From: Pleurostoma richardsiae
Lineage: Eukaryota > Ascomycota > Sordariomycetes > Calosphaeriales > Pleurostomataceae
Reading direction: 5' to 3'
NCBI GenBank assembly: GCA_030052745.1
Contig: JANBVO010000014.1
Span: 62,001-126,000, forward strand
Length of the DNA: 64,000 nucleotides
Position numbers and translations under genes: made by a program. This document shows positions 1-11,667 of this stretch, piece by piece; the stretch's first letter is position 1; every line of letters starts with the position of its first letter. The notes beneath the pieces were generated by a model. That model did no database searches. It was given only the letters and a program-made list of their open reading frames with translations, and had not been told where the DNA came from.

Positions 1-43
1 TGCCGACACTCCCGACGCGCAACTCGCAAGGGGCAATGCATGT

Positions 44-1135
44 ATGTGCATGGACGTCGTAGCCCTCTCGGCTGCGGCGGTGATGGCTGGCACAGGTGAT
101 ATCATGGTGCTACGGAGACTTCGCTCTCTCCATGGCCGTAACGACGCTCATACGACGTACGGTAGCCACATGGCAGCCCATCTGGCGGTGGGGGCCCTGT
201 TTCTTGGTTGTGGGACGGCGACATTCAGCACGAGCAATCTTGCCATAGCAGCACTCATCGTGTCTTTCTACCCGGTCTTCCCTGCGGACGTGCAAGACAA
301 TCGCTCACACCTGCAGGCTTTCCGGCATTTCTGGGTGCTTGCGACGGATCTTCGCTGTTTAGTCACGAAGAACATCACGACAAGCCAGCCAGTGAGCGTA
401 CCGGTGCTCATCAAGATGAGATCATCTGCAGTATCCCTGGCTAATGATGATGACGCGAGCGGCGCCCTGAAACAGGAGACCGTCATCCGCAAACACACTC
501 CCTGCCTCCTCCCGCCCCTCGAAGACATCATATCTATCCGCACGGACGCTACAGCGCAAGGGTATTGGAATTTGGAGCTCGACTTCACTCAGAAGCCCGA
601 GCTCGTTGCCACGTTCCACAAGGACCAAAGTCTATATCTCCGCCGCCGACCCATCCACGAAGGCGCTTTCGCGGCGACCATTCGTGCACTCGGCCAGGAC
701 GCGCTCTCTGAGGCCGCGGAGAAGGTCGAGCCAGGTCAGGGGAGCGGCAGCGGTAGTGCTCTGCGGAAGAAAGACCCACTAGAGTGGGTGTTTGACCAGG
801 ACACGCTGAAGGTGCTGACACACGCGGAACGCACAGCCGTCTTAGACCTTCTCAGCGGTGATAGTGAAGGCGCGGCCGGCTCGGCTGTCGACACAAGGTT
901 GACGCTCGAGGCTGGCATGGATGGCTGGTCGAGGGAGAGTCTGCAGGGGCTGAAGCTGCTCTTCGAATGGGCTGATAAGCGATCTCTACATCGGGATGCA
1001 GAGGTGGCAGATGGCCAGCCGATGCGTGACCAGCCCGAGGGAGAGGATGGGGAGAGCGGCTGGTGGATAAGGGACAGCGTCGTTGAGATGTTGAAGGGGA
1101 AGGTATGGCTTGCGGCACGGGCAGGGGAGACCTGA
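44..1135 (+). CDS. hypothetical protein, start uncertain
   Basis: An open frame of 363 codons whose second half looks like real protein. From about residue 125 it has acidic/basic alternation, an aromatic stretch (YWNLELDF) and a WVFDQDTLKVL segment, and it ends in a helix-rich, Glu/Asp-rich tail. I recognise no family and see no signal peptide or membrane segment. The first 120 residues are low in coding character, so the true start may be the ATG at 415 (MRSSAVSLAND), or an upstream exon may lie outside the window. The gene is convergent with the WD-like gene that ends at 1424. No function is proposed. Confidence 0.45.
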   Translation: MCMDVVALSAAAVMAGTGDIMVLRRLRSLHGRNDAHTTYGSHMAAHLAVGALFLGCGTATFSTSNLAIAALIVSFYPVFPADVQDNRSHLQAFRHFWVLATDLRCLVTKNITTSQPVSVPVLIKMRSSAVSLANDDDASGALKQETVIRKHTPCLLPPLEDIISIRTDATAQGYWNLELDFTQKPELVATFHKDQSLYLRRRPIHEGAFAATIRALGQDALSEAAEKVEPGQGSGSGSALRKKDPLEWVFDQDTLKVLTHAERTAVLDLLSGDSEGAAGSAVDTRLTLEAGMDGWSRESLQGLKLLFEWADKRSLHRDAEVADGQPMRDQPEGEDGESGWWIRDSVVEMLKGKVWLAARAGET

Positions 1136-1423
1136 AGGTTCGGTCCATGTTTGTTCTTGGAGTCGGGCGTGCATGGGTGTCATAATCGAGGCAGCATGGA
1201 AAGAAGCATGGCTTAGACAAAATGAGGTCGGGGTATTAGATGACACGGAGTACGCGTTCGCATATCATGATGCTACAGAATTACGAATAGCGGCTCGACT
1301 GGAATGGCACACCCTTCAGTGGCCAAGTACTTGAGCATCCCTCTCTGCTGCTACCGTCCCCAACCTCCGCCGCCCTCCACTTGAAAATTGGGCCGAGGAC
1401 TGCCATGACCAGAAATAACCGCG

Positions 1424-4088
1424 TCAGATGTTGGGCACGCTTGTGTCCATTCCAGGACTCTGAGGCGAATCCAGCTCGCCCCGGTTACCCTGGCTCTGAG
1501 CATGCTGCTGCCAGATTTCGTACACGCCTATGCCTCCTTCGCTGTCGCCAACGACGACCAAACCACCGTCGACCGAGAACGCGAAGTCGGTAACTTTGCT
1601 CAGGTCGTCCAGTTGATTGAAGTGCGGCAGGCTCAGCAGTCGCTCGTTGGGCCAGGACCAGACCTCCCTGCCGCTCGAGGTCTCAATTACGGCGAATTTA
1701 CCCCCCGCCGCATCGCAATAGGCCACGAAGCGGCCGTCGGGCGATATGGCCGACTGGACGTTCGGCATCGGAAGGATCCGCGTCTTGTTCTCCTCCATCT
1801 CCCAGATCAAGATGTACCGCGACGTGACGGACACCGGCTTGTTCCAGTAGCCGCCCGGCACGAGGACGGGCCGGTGGCTGGCGGGGATCCACGTGGACAC
1901 GGCGACGTTCCCGTGTGCCACAAGGCCCGACGGCAGGGCCATGTGCAGCTCCTCGTGCTCGGATATCGTCCAGCGCCACGGCACGTGGCTCTGCTCGGGC
2001 CCCTGGCCGGTATGCCACGCCACAAGCATCGGCCGCTGCGCGTTGGGCGGGTCGCGTGCCCTGGGCCCCGCTACACCTACGAGCAGCGGCTCGGTGGTGG
2101 AGAAGGCGAGTTCCGGGTACTTTAGGAGGAAGGGCAGCCCGGCCTGCTTCAGTTCGATACGGGCGCCAAGGCGGAACGGCTCCTTGAAGCCCGGGTCGCG
2201 GCTGAAGTCGAACAGGTCGATAGCGTCGGCCACCTCGCCCCGGTAGACGGCGAGGCTGCCGCGCCAGGAGCGCCAGGCGTCGTCGCGCACGGCGGCCCAG
2301 CGGAAGGCGCGGTCGATGGACTGCACGCGGCGGCGACGCGCCCAGTTCCAGAGCTCGAGGGTGTTGCCGAAGGAGGCGCTGACGGCGACCATGGCCATGG
2401 ACTCGGACACGATGGCGTGGCTGCGGATGAAATAGTTGCGGCTGCGCGGCTCGACCCGCACCTTAGACGAGACCTTGATGACAGACTGCAGCGTGTTCGT
2501 GGCCAGCGACCAGATCTTGACGTGGTGGTTCGCGTGCTGGCTGGCCAGGACAGACCGGGCGGCGGAAACGTCGAGATAGAATATGCCGGTGCTCTTGTCC
2601 TTGTCGAATAGGCGCTTGCTCGGGACGAGCTCCATCTGCAGGCCCGGAGCGTTCTCGCCGAGGTGCTCCTGTGGATGCGTGAAGACCTCGGCACCGTAGG
2701 AAGGGAGCGGTGATGGGACGCCCCGCTCGATGGTCTGCGAGGAGTTGCCCGAGGTCGACTCGCTGATGGAAGCCGGGTAGGAGAATGTTCGTCCTAGTGG
2801 AGAGGGCCGTGGTGATCCGCCAGCAGTGTCCATCGTCGTCGTAGATGTCCTGACGGAGCTCGGCTGTGGTGGAGAGTCAAAGAGGGAGGGGGCGCCATCG
2901 TACGAACGCTGAGACGACGTCCGTTTAGAAACGGGAGAGACGCCCTCTGCCGGGGTCAACGCCGGAGCGAGGGCAGGGCGAGGTTCAAAGGCAGCGACGG
3001 GTCTCCGTCTGAATTGGGAATCACTCCCCATGCCGCTGCCTGTTCGTCTGTGGATGTTTCGAGGCGGGATAGGGGGCGGATTCGGCTCATTGTAGAAGGG
3101 GACCACACCGTCTCCTGGTGGATACCACGGCCCAGCAGCTTCAAGAGGCTGTTGGAACTCAAAGGGGAAGTTTGGGTCTTTGAGGGTCTGGATCTCTGCG
3201 GCGAGCATCTTGTCGGAGTCCTCACGGTCGTGATGCCCATGCTCACGGCGACCAGTTACCGCCTCCTTTTCAGGCGTGCCGGTGTCCGGTTCATAAGGTT
3301 GCACGCCCGTCCTGGATTGTACTTAGTTCCGAATCTGCTGTTCACAACCCTAAGGAGATAGATGCTCACATATTCCCTGGGCCATCTTTGACTCGCTGCT
3401 CGGTTGACACTGTACTACCGACCTGCTTCACATACACAACGACGTCGTTAAGATACTGGTGAATAGAGGAGACCAAGCCGCTGTCGCTATCGTCGGTCTG
3501 AGGGACCAGCCTTTGCAGCAATGTGGTCTCCACCAGGACCCGATCTGCCTCGATCTTGAACTCCTCAGCGCCATCTTCCGCACCGGTGACGAATGCAATG
3601 TTATCCTTCCTGGACGTACTGATCCACCGAGAGTCAGCGCAATTCTGCGGCGCATTGATTCCCTTGATATGCGTCACTCACAGGTTAGCCACCTCAAGGG
3701 AAAGCCCGAGAGCTTCTCGATGCAACTGAAGACTCGTCTTTAATGCGCCAACGGCACTCTTATCATTGGCGCCCCATGCCGACTTCCCAAGCTCGCCAGG
3801 AGTCCCACTCCAACACGCTGCGAGAATAGCATCAATACGCCCGGTCACGGCTTCACAGCTCCTGAGCACTCCTGCGATGCGAGGGTGAAGTTCAGAGGGC
3901 ACGTGCTCGGTGTCCGCTCGCAGCAGCTCAAGCGTCAGGCGCAGTTCAGAGAGCTCTCGCGTTAGGGTCACCAGATCAACGTGTGCCGCGCGCGCGTAAC
4001 GTACAAAACGAGTGATGGTATCACCTGCTGATGACAAGGCCGTCAGGAGAGCCTGTATTGCCTCCGTCAACGGTGCGGACCCCATCAT
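1424..4088 (-). CDS. fungal STAND N-terminal domain / WD40-like beta-propeller protein
   Basis: Three exons: 4088-3682, 3618-3370 and 3311-1424, giving about 847 residues. Both introns (63 and 58 bases) have clean GT-AG ends and branch sites (CTGAC, ACTAAG). Exons 1-2 (residues 1-218) form a helical domain beginning MMGSAPLTEAIQALLTALSS, like the N-terminal domain found on fungal STAND and azaphilone-cluster PigL-type proteins. Residues about 220-450 are a Ser/Pro-rich linker. From about 450 the chain resembles a WD40/YVTN propeller, with segments such as HHVKIWSL, LELWNWA and FAYCDAAGG. There is no NACHT or NB-ARC NTPase between the two domains, so it is not a complete NLR. The ATG at 4088 was chosen because the family starts with this helix; ATG 4085 is equally possible. 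Function is unknown; a role as signalling partner or scaffold is inference. Confidence 0.72.
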
Positions 4089-6025
4089 TCGATCGCTTAT
4101 CCGGAACGTGGAGATGAAACATGGAATAACCAAAGAAGTACGAATCCATCAAGTTCCGAGAGACTCGGCGACGGTATCGAATGTCGATCTTCACCCTGGG
4201 GAACAAAGATTTGGAGCAAGGCCACTGGCTGCTTCCCCGCCTTGTTCCCCCATGGCGAGGTAAGGCTTGGGGAATCCCGAAAGACAAAGGCGTACCCATG
4301 TGCCAGGTTGCACCACGCTGAAGTACGGCCGGTGGGCGGGAGGGTGAGACGGTTGGGGGCTACCTCCTTTCGTAAGCGTGCCTATCGGAGCGCGACTTGC
4401 TGTTGGCATCATGCATCCTTTGTGCCCTCTGAGCCACACCCGTGGCGCCATCCAGCAGAGATCTGCTGGCCCCGTAGTGCTCTCGATGGAAGCGGCGTGG
4501 AAGAAGTCTAGAAGACAAGGGGGAAACGGGTGTCGACGCCGCGTCACGAGCGTCTAGTGCTGTCGAGTTGCAATCGCTGCTTTGTTCAGCAGCAGCACCA
4601 ACCACTTACCCCCTCAGTTCCCTAGCATGTCTAGATATGAATGAGGTATACAGCTCGAGCCGACACAAGTCTGCAACAGTTCAAATGACGAAATGGGGAT
4701 ACAGATCGAAATGACATGAGCTTGCTTCTTGAATGAAGTTGATGCGACGTGACACAAGTGTACACACAGCTGGGCTTTGTGCGGCTGGAGGCATGGCTGC
4801 GCCTTTCCACTTGGGGGCGTAAAGACAGGCTTTGTGTATCCACCCACCCCCCAAAAAATGATGATAGCCTCTCTACGTGCCAAAGACATTTCAACTTTCG
4901 GTAGAAGCGGTTGCATCTCGGAAGAAGCTAAAGCTTAGTATTGGGAGAACGGTCTTATCTTCGTCTATACAGACAGCAATATCTGGTCTCTCGGGGATTG
5001 CCTTGTCGCATTCGGGGCGGATAGCTAGATTAGGATAGCAAGTGGCAGTGGGTATCTTAAGGCAGAGATGGTTAAGTGTTAATGAGTGCTGCTTAGCATA
5101 GTTCAGGCCGTCGGGCAGTTCAACTTGGATAACAGACCCCCGAGACAACGTGTAGACCTGTCTTTGCGGAGTTGCGACCCTGGTATTTTACTTGAGAAGA
5201 CCTTCAAAATACAAATATGTGAGAAATGCCACTTTGTAAGCAGTCCTAACCTGGAGCCAAGCTGAGAAACCTACAGTTATTATCCTCATGCGACAAGATA
5301 AATGCTCTTGATAAGTAAATCTGAATCAAGGGTTGTCGCCATTACTGACCCCTTCTCGTCCCGCATTATCCCTTATGGTCTGACATGATTGTGCGAGGAC
5401 ATTCCCTGTTGTTGCTCACATTCTCTTATAACTGCCGACGGGAACTTTCCGGCCCTGGACACTTAAAAGTTACTATCCCTATCTGCATGACAGATATGTG
5501 TAGACTGTGGCCTGGCTATTCCAATCCCCTACTCTGAGAGTCATCCTCTTGGACTTTACGACAAAGGGTTTCTTAATCCACAGTGTTCTTCTTAGGGGCG
5601 CCGGGGCCTAGTCTATACCCAGAGTGTTGCTTCAGTGTCGGCCTAATTGATGTTGTGAGATTAGATTGACATCCAGGTTCTCTGGGAGTCCTCAACGAAA
5701 TACAGTGCCAAGGACAGGCTTTCTGATCTATCGAGACTTTTCGTCCTCATCCACGAACCGAGGATAATATATTGGTTAAATAATTATTAGCCGCGCGACT
5801 CCGGTACTCGGCATCGCACTATCTCCTTCCATATCTTCCTCCATATCAGGCCTACAATTTATCCTTGAATATTAAAAAGCCCGCCATCCTCATGGTATAA
5901 GCTCATTCTTGCAAAGTCAGGAGCGCGAGGAGAGTCTATTCCTTACCCTCTGCGTCACCTCGTCTTTGGTTCTTACGACAAAACGACTTCCTACTCAGTG
6001 TGGTGATAGGATTGCGTAAGTGACA
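4089..6025. other. intergenic, about 1.9 kb, divergent promoters
   Basis: Separates two divergently transcribed genes. It holds several short open frames, none with family-like sequence or splice support. The stretch 5160-5900 is more AT-rich than its surroundings and includes an AT run around 5767-5790. A TATA-like GTATAAG lies near 5896, about 130 bases before the chitin-binding gene. I see no RNA gene or mobile element. Confidence 0.5.
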
Positions 6026-7216
6026 ATGTGGCAAGTCTCTGTTAGTGTTTCAGCCTTCCTATGGCTTGTTGGTGTCTCCTCTTCGTTTGTAGGGAGCCAT
6101 AATGAAAGATTCCTGGCCGAGATCATCAGCGCCCAGCGGCATGACGCCCTGAAGCCTAACGTGACATGGACGGCGTCAACCCTCCACCAGTTCGGGAAAC
6201 GACAGGACGAGAATCGTTGTGGACCCGATGCCAACGAAAGCGTCTGTCCTGGGGCGACTTGCTGTTCGATGTATGGTTACTGTGGTACTGGCCCCGAGTA
6301 CTGCAATAGGTTCGGCTGCAGGACCGCCTATGGCTGGTGCGACGGTCAACCTCTTCCTTCGTCCACCACTAGCCTTTCGACCTCAACCTTGACGACGAGT
6401 TCCATTGCCACGAACACGATCCCGACTTCTAGTACAAGTTTGTCTTCGACAACTTCCACCACGGCCAGCACATCTCCAGTTTACTCGCCTCCGCCACCTA
6501 CCGGACCACTGTCCATCTCGACAGATGGTATGTGCGGGAATACTACAACTTGCGCTGGTGCAACAGGGTTCGGGAGATGCTGTTCCTACTACTTTTGGTG
6601 CGGTGATGGAGATACGTTCTGCGGCGATGGATGCAGGGCTGGATTTGGCTATTGCAGTGGCGAGTCTGAGTTCGTGACGACTACATCATCGATAAGCTCG
6701 TCTACGTCAACGTCGACAAGCGTCTCCTTTTCTTCATCTAGCACAACCACTCCTACTCCCTTCAGTACCACATCTACGGCCAGCAGAAGCTCGTCTTCAA
6801 CTTCTGCTTTTAGCTCATCGTCAACCTCTAGTTTGATAACTTCAACAAGCACGTCGACTTCATCTCCCCTGCCAAGCGGGCTGACAAGTACGACCAACGG
6901 GATGTGTGGGAACGGTACGACATGCGCCGGGTCGAGCTACGGTTCGTGCTGCTCGCACTTCTACTACTGCGGTAGTGGGGACGCCTACTGCGGCGGCGGC
7001 TGCCGAGCCGGGCTCGGCGATTGCCAAGGGGCGGGAGTGCCGCTGCCGCCGGCCGTGCCCGCTAGCACAAACGGCATGTGCGGTAACGGTACAACGTGCA
7101 CCAACTCCGGCTTTGGGGCTTGTTGCTCTCGCTTCTACTACTGCGGAAATGGCGATGCCTATTGCGGCACCAACTGCCGTCCGGAATTCGGGACCTGTAC
7201 TTGGAACTCGTATTAA
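6026..7216 (+). CDS. secreted protein with four CBM18-like chitin-binding modules
   Basis: Single exon, 396 residues from the ATG at 6026. A hydrophobic signal peptide (residues 1-22) is followed by a short propeptide-like stretch ending in Lys-Arg at about residues 58-59, a likely Kex2 site. Next comes a hevein/CBM18-type module (about 64-105: CGPDANESVC, CCSMYGYCG, GWC). Three further cysteine-rich modules follow (about 169-210, 293-333 and 350-391), each of the form MCGN-TTC...CC...CG.GD.YCG..CR..G.C. Ser/Thr-rich linkers of 60-80 residues, likely O-glycosylated, separate modules 1-2 and 2-3. There is no catalytic domain and no GPI signal. It probably binds chitin in the extracellular space or cell wall. 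CBM18 proteins of fungi can shield hyphae or act as effectors; that role here is inference. Confidence 0.85.
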   Translation: MWQVSVSVSAFLWLVGVSSSFVGSHNERFLAEIISAQRHDALKPNVTWTASTLHQFGKRQDENRCGPDANESVCPGATCCSMYGYCGTGPEYCNRFGCRTAYGWCDGQPLPSSTTSLSTSTLTTSSIATNTIPTSSTSLSSTTSTTASTSPVYSPPPPTGPLSISTDGMCGNTTTCAGATGFGRCCSYYFWCGDGDTFCGDGCRAGFGYCSGESEFVTTTSSISSSTSTSTSVSFSSSSTTTPTPFSTTSTASRSSSSTSAFSSSSTSSLITSTSTSTSSPLPSGLTSTTNGMCGNGTTCAGSSYGSCCSHFYYCGSGDAYCGGGCRAGLGDCQGAGVPLPPAVPASTNGMCGNGTTCTNSGFGACCSRFYYCGNGDAYCGTNCRPEFGTCTWNSY

Positions 7217-7660
7217 GGGGAGGGTGCGTGTTCGCACCTTGGAAAGGCGGGCAACCGGACCTTAACTGCTCATTAGTCTCCAGAACAAAGTGTACAGTAG
7301 TTCTTAAAAGCGGACTTGATTGCGAATCAGGACGTAACTGGTCATGACGTTTTGGAAAGGCATCATCAGCTCGAACAGTCACGTCTGACGTATGTCTGGC
7401 GTGTAGAATGTCGATATCTAACATGGAGACCTGTAATTCCTTTGATTCTTGATCCCTAGCAAGGAAAACACAGCTACATAGGCATAGACCAGGGATATCC
7501 CTTGGAAATGTGAACAACTAAAATGAAGACATTACGCACCGGGTCCCACAAGATCAGCGGCAGAGATCTGTTATCTCGTCATCCGTCTAAGCATCTCCAT
7601 CACAAGGCCTAGTCGCTGGTTCCTATCGGTGGAGATCTGAGCAATAAACTTTGGTGATGT
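7217..7660. other. intergenic, convergent 3' ends
   Basis: 444 bases between the stop of the chitin-binding gene and the stop of the P450 gene. It should hold the two 3' UTRs. No coding or structural signal was noticed. Confidence 0.5.
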
Positions 7661-9530
7661 TCACGGGATGGGCGCTTGTTTTACATGATCTTGCTCGACT
7701 GCTCGGTTAATCACGTCCACGGCAGCCTGGGAACGAGGCGTAATGACGGCGTGGAAATCCATTGGTGGCGGTCTTTTGGCAGACAAGTCAGCAACAGCTC
7801 CAAAGCTCGAGACGAGCGACCTGAACTCACGATGCCAGGAAAGCGCCCCAATCCATGGGGTCCAGACTTGGCAGGACTTTGTGCCCCTTTTTGTCGACAG
7901 GGGCGGTGATGTTGAACGCCCAGGCGAAACTCGAGACCACTGAGGGAAGGGGGTCAGTCAGGAACATACATTGACACTGAAAGCCACAGACTTACATAAA
8001 AACAAGGTTTGCTCGGCGAAGTGCTGGCCGAGGCATTTGCGGCTTCCACTATAACAGCCGGCATTAGCGACATTCTGGGGGTGCAGAGGCATGCAGCAAG
8101 GATTCAAGCTCACAAGCCAAACCCGGCATGAGGCAGGTTATTTAAGCGCCCATCCTTGTCCAGGAATCTCTCCGGCTTGAATTCGTGAGGTTCCGGGTAG
8201 AGCTCAGGGTCTTCATGGATATGCTGCGATAATGCAAAGACGGTTGCCCCCTTGGGAATGAAGTAGCCAGAATATTCATCGTCTTTGACAACCGCGTGCG
8301 GAATGGCTACTGGTGCCACCGTGCGCCAGCGGAAGGCCTCACGGATCATGGCAGTGATGTAAGGGATGCGTGCGACGTCGTCAAAGGTCGGCAGGCGATG
8401 CCTTCCGACCATCTCGTCGACCGCTTCCTGTGCTTTCTTCAGAATATGTGGGAAATACATGAAGATGATCATGCTGATGCACGTCAGATCATTGTATAAT
8501 CACTGATTAGTGAGTCGGGAAAATGGGAAGTGCGCAACTCACAAGGCGACCGTTGTGCCTGTCAAAGTTTCGGTGCCGCCGTCGACCATAGCCGCGGCAA
8601 TCGTTGTGCCCTCGAGCGTGCTGATCTGGTTCATATGCGTCTCCTGCAATGTCTGGACGAGACAAGGATGCCCGTCCCTATCTTCCTCGGCCTGCCTTTT
8701 CGTCATGTCCCACAGTTCACGATAGAGCGTGTCCACCTCCTCGCGCCACTTCAGACCCTGCCTCTTCCAGCTCATGCCCGGCAGCCAGGTTGGAAGGTGC
8801 ATGAGGAACGGCACATAGTCGACCCAGAACCGACCCTGGATTTGAGAGATGAATTGGTGATCTGTCGCCTCATTGATCCGATTGATAAGAGGATGGTCAA
8901 GGCTGGCCATCGAGCCGTGTGCAAAGGTCGTGTTCAGCATGACGTTCACTGTGAAGCACTTGATGATAGTGATGAAACGTTCGGGGTGCTGGGTAAGGCG
9001 CTGGAGGAATAGATGCATCTCTGGTATTTCCGCAGGGTGTGCCCAGTCCTTGAGTGCCTTTGCGCGGAGGCGCTCGGCCAGAATCTTTCGCTGCCTCTTG
9101 TGGGTGTCATGCTTGGTCCGCGCAGTACCGATGTAATATCCATTTTGAGTGACGAGCTCCTGTGCCACCACCAGCTCCGGTCGGTCGCCGTAGTTCACCA
9201 TGCGCTTCTGCAGCAGCGCCTCGGCGTGCTCCATCTTTCCTAGAAGAATGACGGGCCTCCCCATCACCCAGTACATGACGATATCGCCTGTCAATGTTAG
9301 TAGTTCATCTGTTTCCCTACTAACCTGGCATCCTCACCGTACTGCCTCGCCCACTCGCCATACGTGATCCAAGGCCTTTCACTGTTAATATCAAGCAGGC
9401 TTCCAATGATAGGGTTCCCTTTGGGGCCAGGAGGGTAGCGCCGCTTTGGCTTGGAGTAACTGTGCAAAAGCCACGAGACGAGTAGTGCTACTGACAGCAG
9501 CAATGAAAGGGGTACGCCCATGACAGCCAT
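7661..9530 (-). CDS. cytochrome P450 monooxygenase (OrdA/CYP64-like)
   Basis: Six exons: 9530-9338, 9287-8543, 8473-8114, 8048-7996, 7939-7831 and 7772-7661, all in phase, encoding 523 residues. An N-terminal membrane anchor (VPLSLLLSVALLVSWLL) is followed by the proline hinge YPPGPKGNPIIGS. YGDIVMYWVMGRPVILL follows, typical of the O-methylsterigmatocystin oxidoreductase-like group. The I-helix carries GGTETLTGTT, the K-helix MIREAFRWR has the ExxR motif, and PERF is followed by the heme loop FGFGSRKCLG, whose Cys ligates the heme iron. It would act at the ER membrane as a heme-thiolate monooxygenase; the substrate is unknown. The first in-frame ATG is at 9629, but the anchor starts best at MAVMGV (9530). 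It is divergent from the AhpD-like gene at 10131. Confidence 0.9.
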
Positions 9531-10130
9531 GATTATCAGGGTGATGCGAGCCGGTGTAGACCAGGGACGTTCGGCGCCCCCCATCCAACAACCTCGGAGG
9601 AGCTTGCTTCTTGTAGCCCTGCCTCGCATGAGGGGGCCTGAGCCGTCCGATTGCGGTGCTGATTATGATACGAATCGCCCGGATATGGGCGGCCGAGAGA
9701 GTCGCGCTTTCCTGCACCCCAGGGCTTTTAAAGATAAGGTTAGCTCCGACTGTGTTTCTGTTTCAAGGGTTCCACGGCACCGGTAGAGGACGCGAAGAGC
9801 GAGCAAGAGGTTTACGGGCCGTCAACGCTACAGAATCAGGGGTGCGGGCCGGCTACCACCTTCCGGGCTTGGGGTTCCGGACCGTTCGCAAGTATAGAAA
9901 GTAGATAATAGCTGTTTGCGCCTAGGATTTTGGAGGTCTTCCTCCTGACGATGGAGGTGGACGAAACCCCTCTTTCACGAACCCCTCCTCAGCCAGATAA
10001 CTAACCCACTGGCCTTACCTCCTACATAATCTCAAGTGCAGCGGTTCTCGGCGCAAAGAAGTAGAGTGTCGATCTCTTCCTCTTGCTCCTCCTTTTCCTA
10101 TCACGTGCGAGCGGACTTTGAGAGTTGAAG
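9531..10130. promoter_or_regulatory. shared divergent promoter region (P450 / AhpD-like)
   Basis: 600 bases between two divergent starts, so it must contain both promoters. I can point to no specific binding site with confidence. The in-frame ATG at 9629 means the P450 leader or N-terminus may extend into it. Confidence 0.45.
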
Positions 10131-10797
10131 ATGTCCGGACCGCGATATCCTGCGATACCTCCGGAGAAGCTGAACCCGGCTCAGCAGGTTTTCCATAATG
10201 AGATGATGGAGAAGATACAAAATGGCATGGGATCAACGTGAGCCTCCGTCTACTGTGGCCGCTCATAACACATGCTAAATGGTAATATGTAGGTTCACGT
10301 TGATAGGCAAGGAGGGTGAACTACTGGGACCTCTGTCCATCATGATGTACACCCCAGAGTACTCAACACACACTATGCGCCTCAATAAGGAGGTCTTGAA
10401 CCTCCCAGCTCTAGAGCCAGCAGTGACAGAGGTTGCCATCTTGGCCACCCAAGGCCATTACACGGGGTCGTTTGGTGGTGGCTTCCTCACCTATTCGCAC
10501 TCGAGGATCACCGCAAGCAAGGGCTTATTGACGGAGGAGCAGATGAGGAAGATCACCGAGGGTGAAAAGCCCGCGGACCTGAGCGAGAAGGAGAGCGTGG
10601 CGTTCGACTTAGCGATGCGACTGGTCAAGGGCGGCAAACCTCTAGAAAAGGAACTGTGGGAGCGTGCGAATGCTATATTGGGGTTCGACCAGACGCTTCA
10701 TGTCATACAGCTTGTCGCGTATTACAGTCTGCACGGGGTCACACTCAACGCCGGTATCATAGGCGCACCAGAGGGTGAGCAAATTTGGAAGTCATGA
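10131..10797 (+). CDS. carboxymuconolactone decarboxylase / AhpD-like protein
   Basis: Two exons (10131-10237 and 10293-10797) encode 203 residues. The 55-base intron is GT-AG and falls inside MGSTFTLIGKEG. The sequence follows the carboxymuconolactone-decarboxylase-like all-helical fold: GPLSIMMYTPEY, then VTEVAILATQGHY, the GLLTEEQ/EGEKPADLSEKE helix-turn, and a final VQLVAYY-like helix (VIQLVAYYSLHG). The CxxC redox pair of true AhpD peroxidase reductases is absent; the equivalent region reads TQGHYTGSFGGG. A decarboxylase-like or unknown role is therefore likelier than peroxidase activity. It is head-to-head with the P450, which hints at co-regulation. Confidence 0.78.
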
Positions 10798-11667
10798 GGC
10801 TATATGCAGGCTTTCGCGCCATACATCCCTCGGTGTAGAAGCGCTTAAGCTATGACAGACTTGAGGGTCTAGTCAGGGCTTTCAAAAGACTCCTTAATAT
10901 CGTGACTGAGGCCAAAGAGCATTTCGTTCAGCCTTAGGGATCTTGGAAGCCTGGTCAGATTTGTGACTAACTGCCCTTAAAAGTGCAGGCTGCACCGTCA
11001 AGCACTGAGGCGCCCAGGACTTTGGCACTCACCCGCTTCATAGCGTCTGAGATCCGATCGGCTGTCTTCTTCCGACCTGACAGCAACAAGATTAGCTCCG
11101 GCGGGGATCCCAAGGATCTTATTATGGGGCAGTGAAGCAGCGCTGATAATTAGACCAAGGTCGGCATCTAAACCTTGTCGTTTCCTCAACGAATCCGCGG
11201 TCCAAGCAACACTCTTATCAACCCTAAGGACGCCCAAGGAGAATAGCTCGAATGTGTGACCGAAAACGGAGCGTAGCGGTCTCAGTCCAGCATTTGTATG
11301 TATCTCTGGTTTATCTTTGCGGAATAAGCATGTACGTACTCCGTGTGCGGCAGAGGGCCATCCTTCTCCACAGACTACCTAGTTGAGGGAGCCCCTCGGC
11401 TTCGATGGTCTTATCCGAGCTCATGGAGATAAGCATTCAAGGCCGCCCTGGTCCTTTTCGAGCAAGATGCCCGAGCCTTCGGCATCGGATACGTTCGTGG
11501 CCACGTCTTGCCAGGAGGCTAGCCACGGACCGTGTCGATCTCCTCCGCACAGGTGTCGCAGACGGGCGCGCCGTATAAAGCACGTATCGTCCGGTCCTCG
11601 GTGACATCCCGCGCAAGGGTAAAGAGAGAAGCTTACAAGCTCTAGAGGATACATTGCTGAGGCCAAA
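10798..11667. other. intergenic, no gene seen
   Basis: 870 bases between two genes on the same strand. A 79-codon antisense frame at 10998-11237 matches nothing I recognise. The promoter of the transporter at 11668 should lie here. Confidence 0.45.

Noticed and set aside
1502-2125. 207-codon + strand frame
   Set aside because: Antisense shadow of the WD-like protein's third exon; no domain signal.
10998-11237. 79-codon - strand frame with a fairly ordered sequence
   Set aside because: No recognisable family and no flanking exons; could not be supported as a gene.
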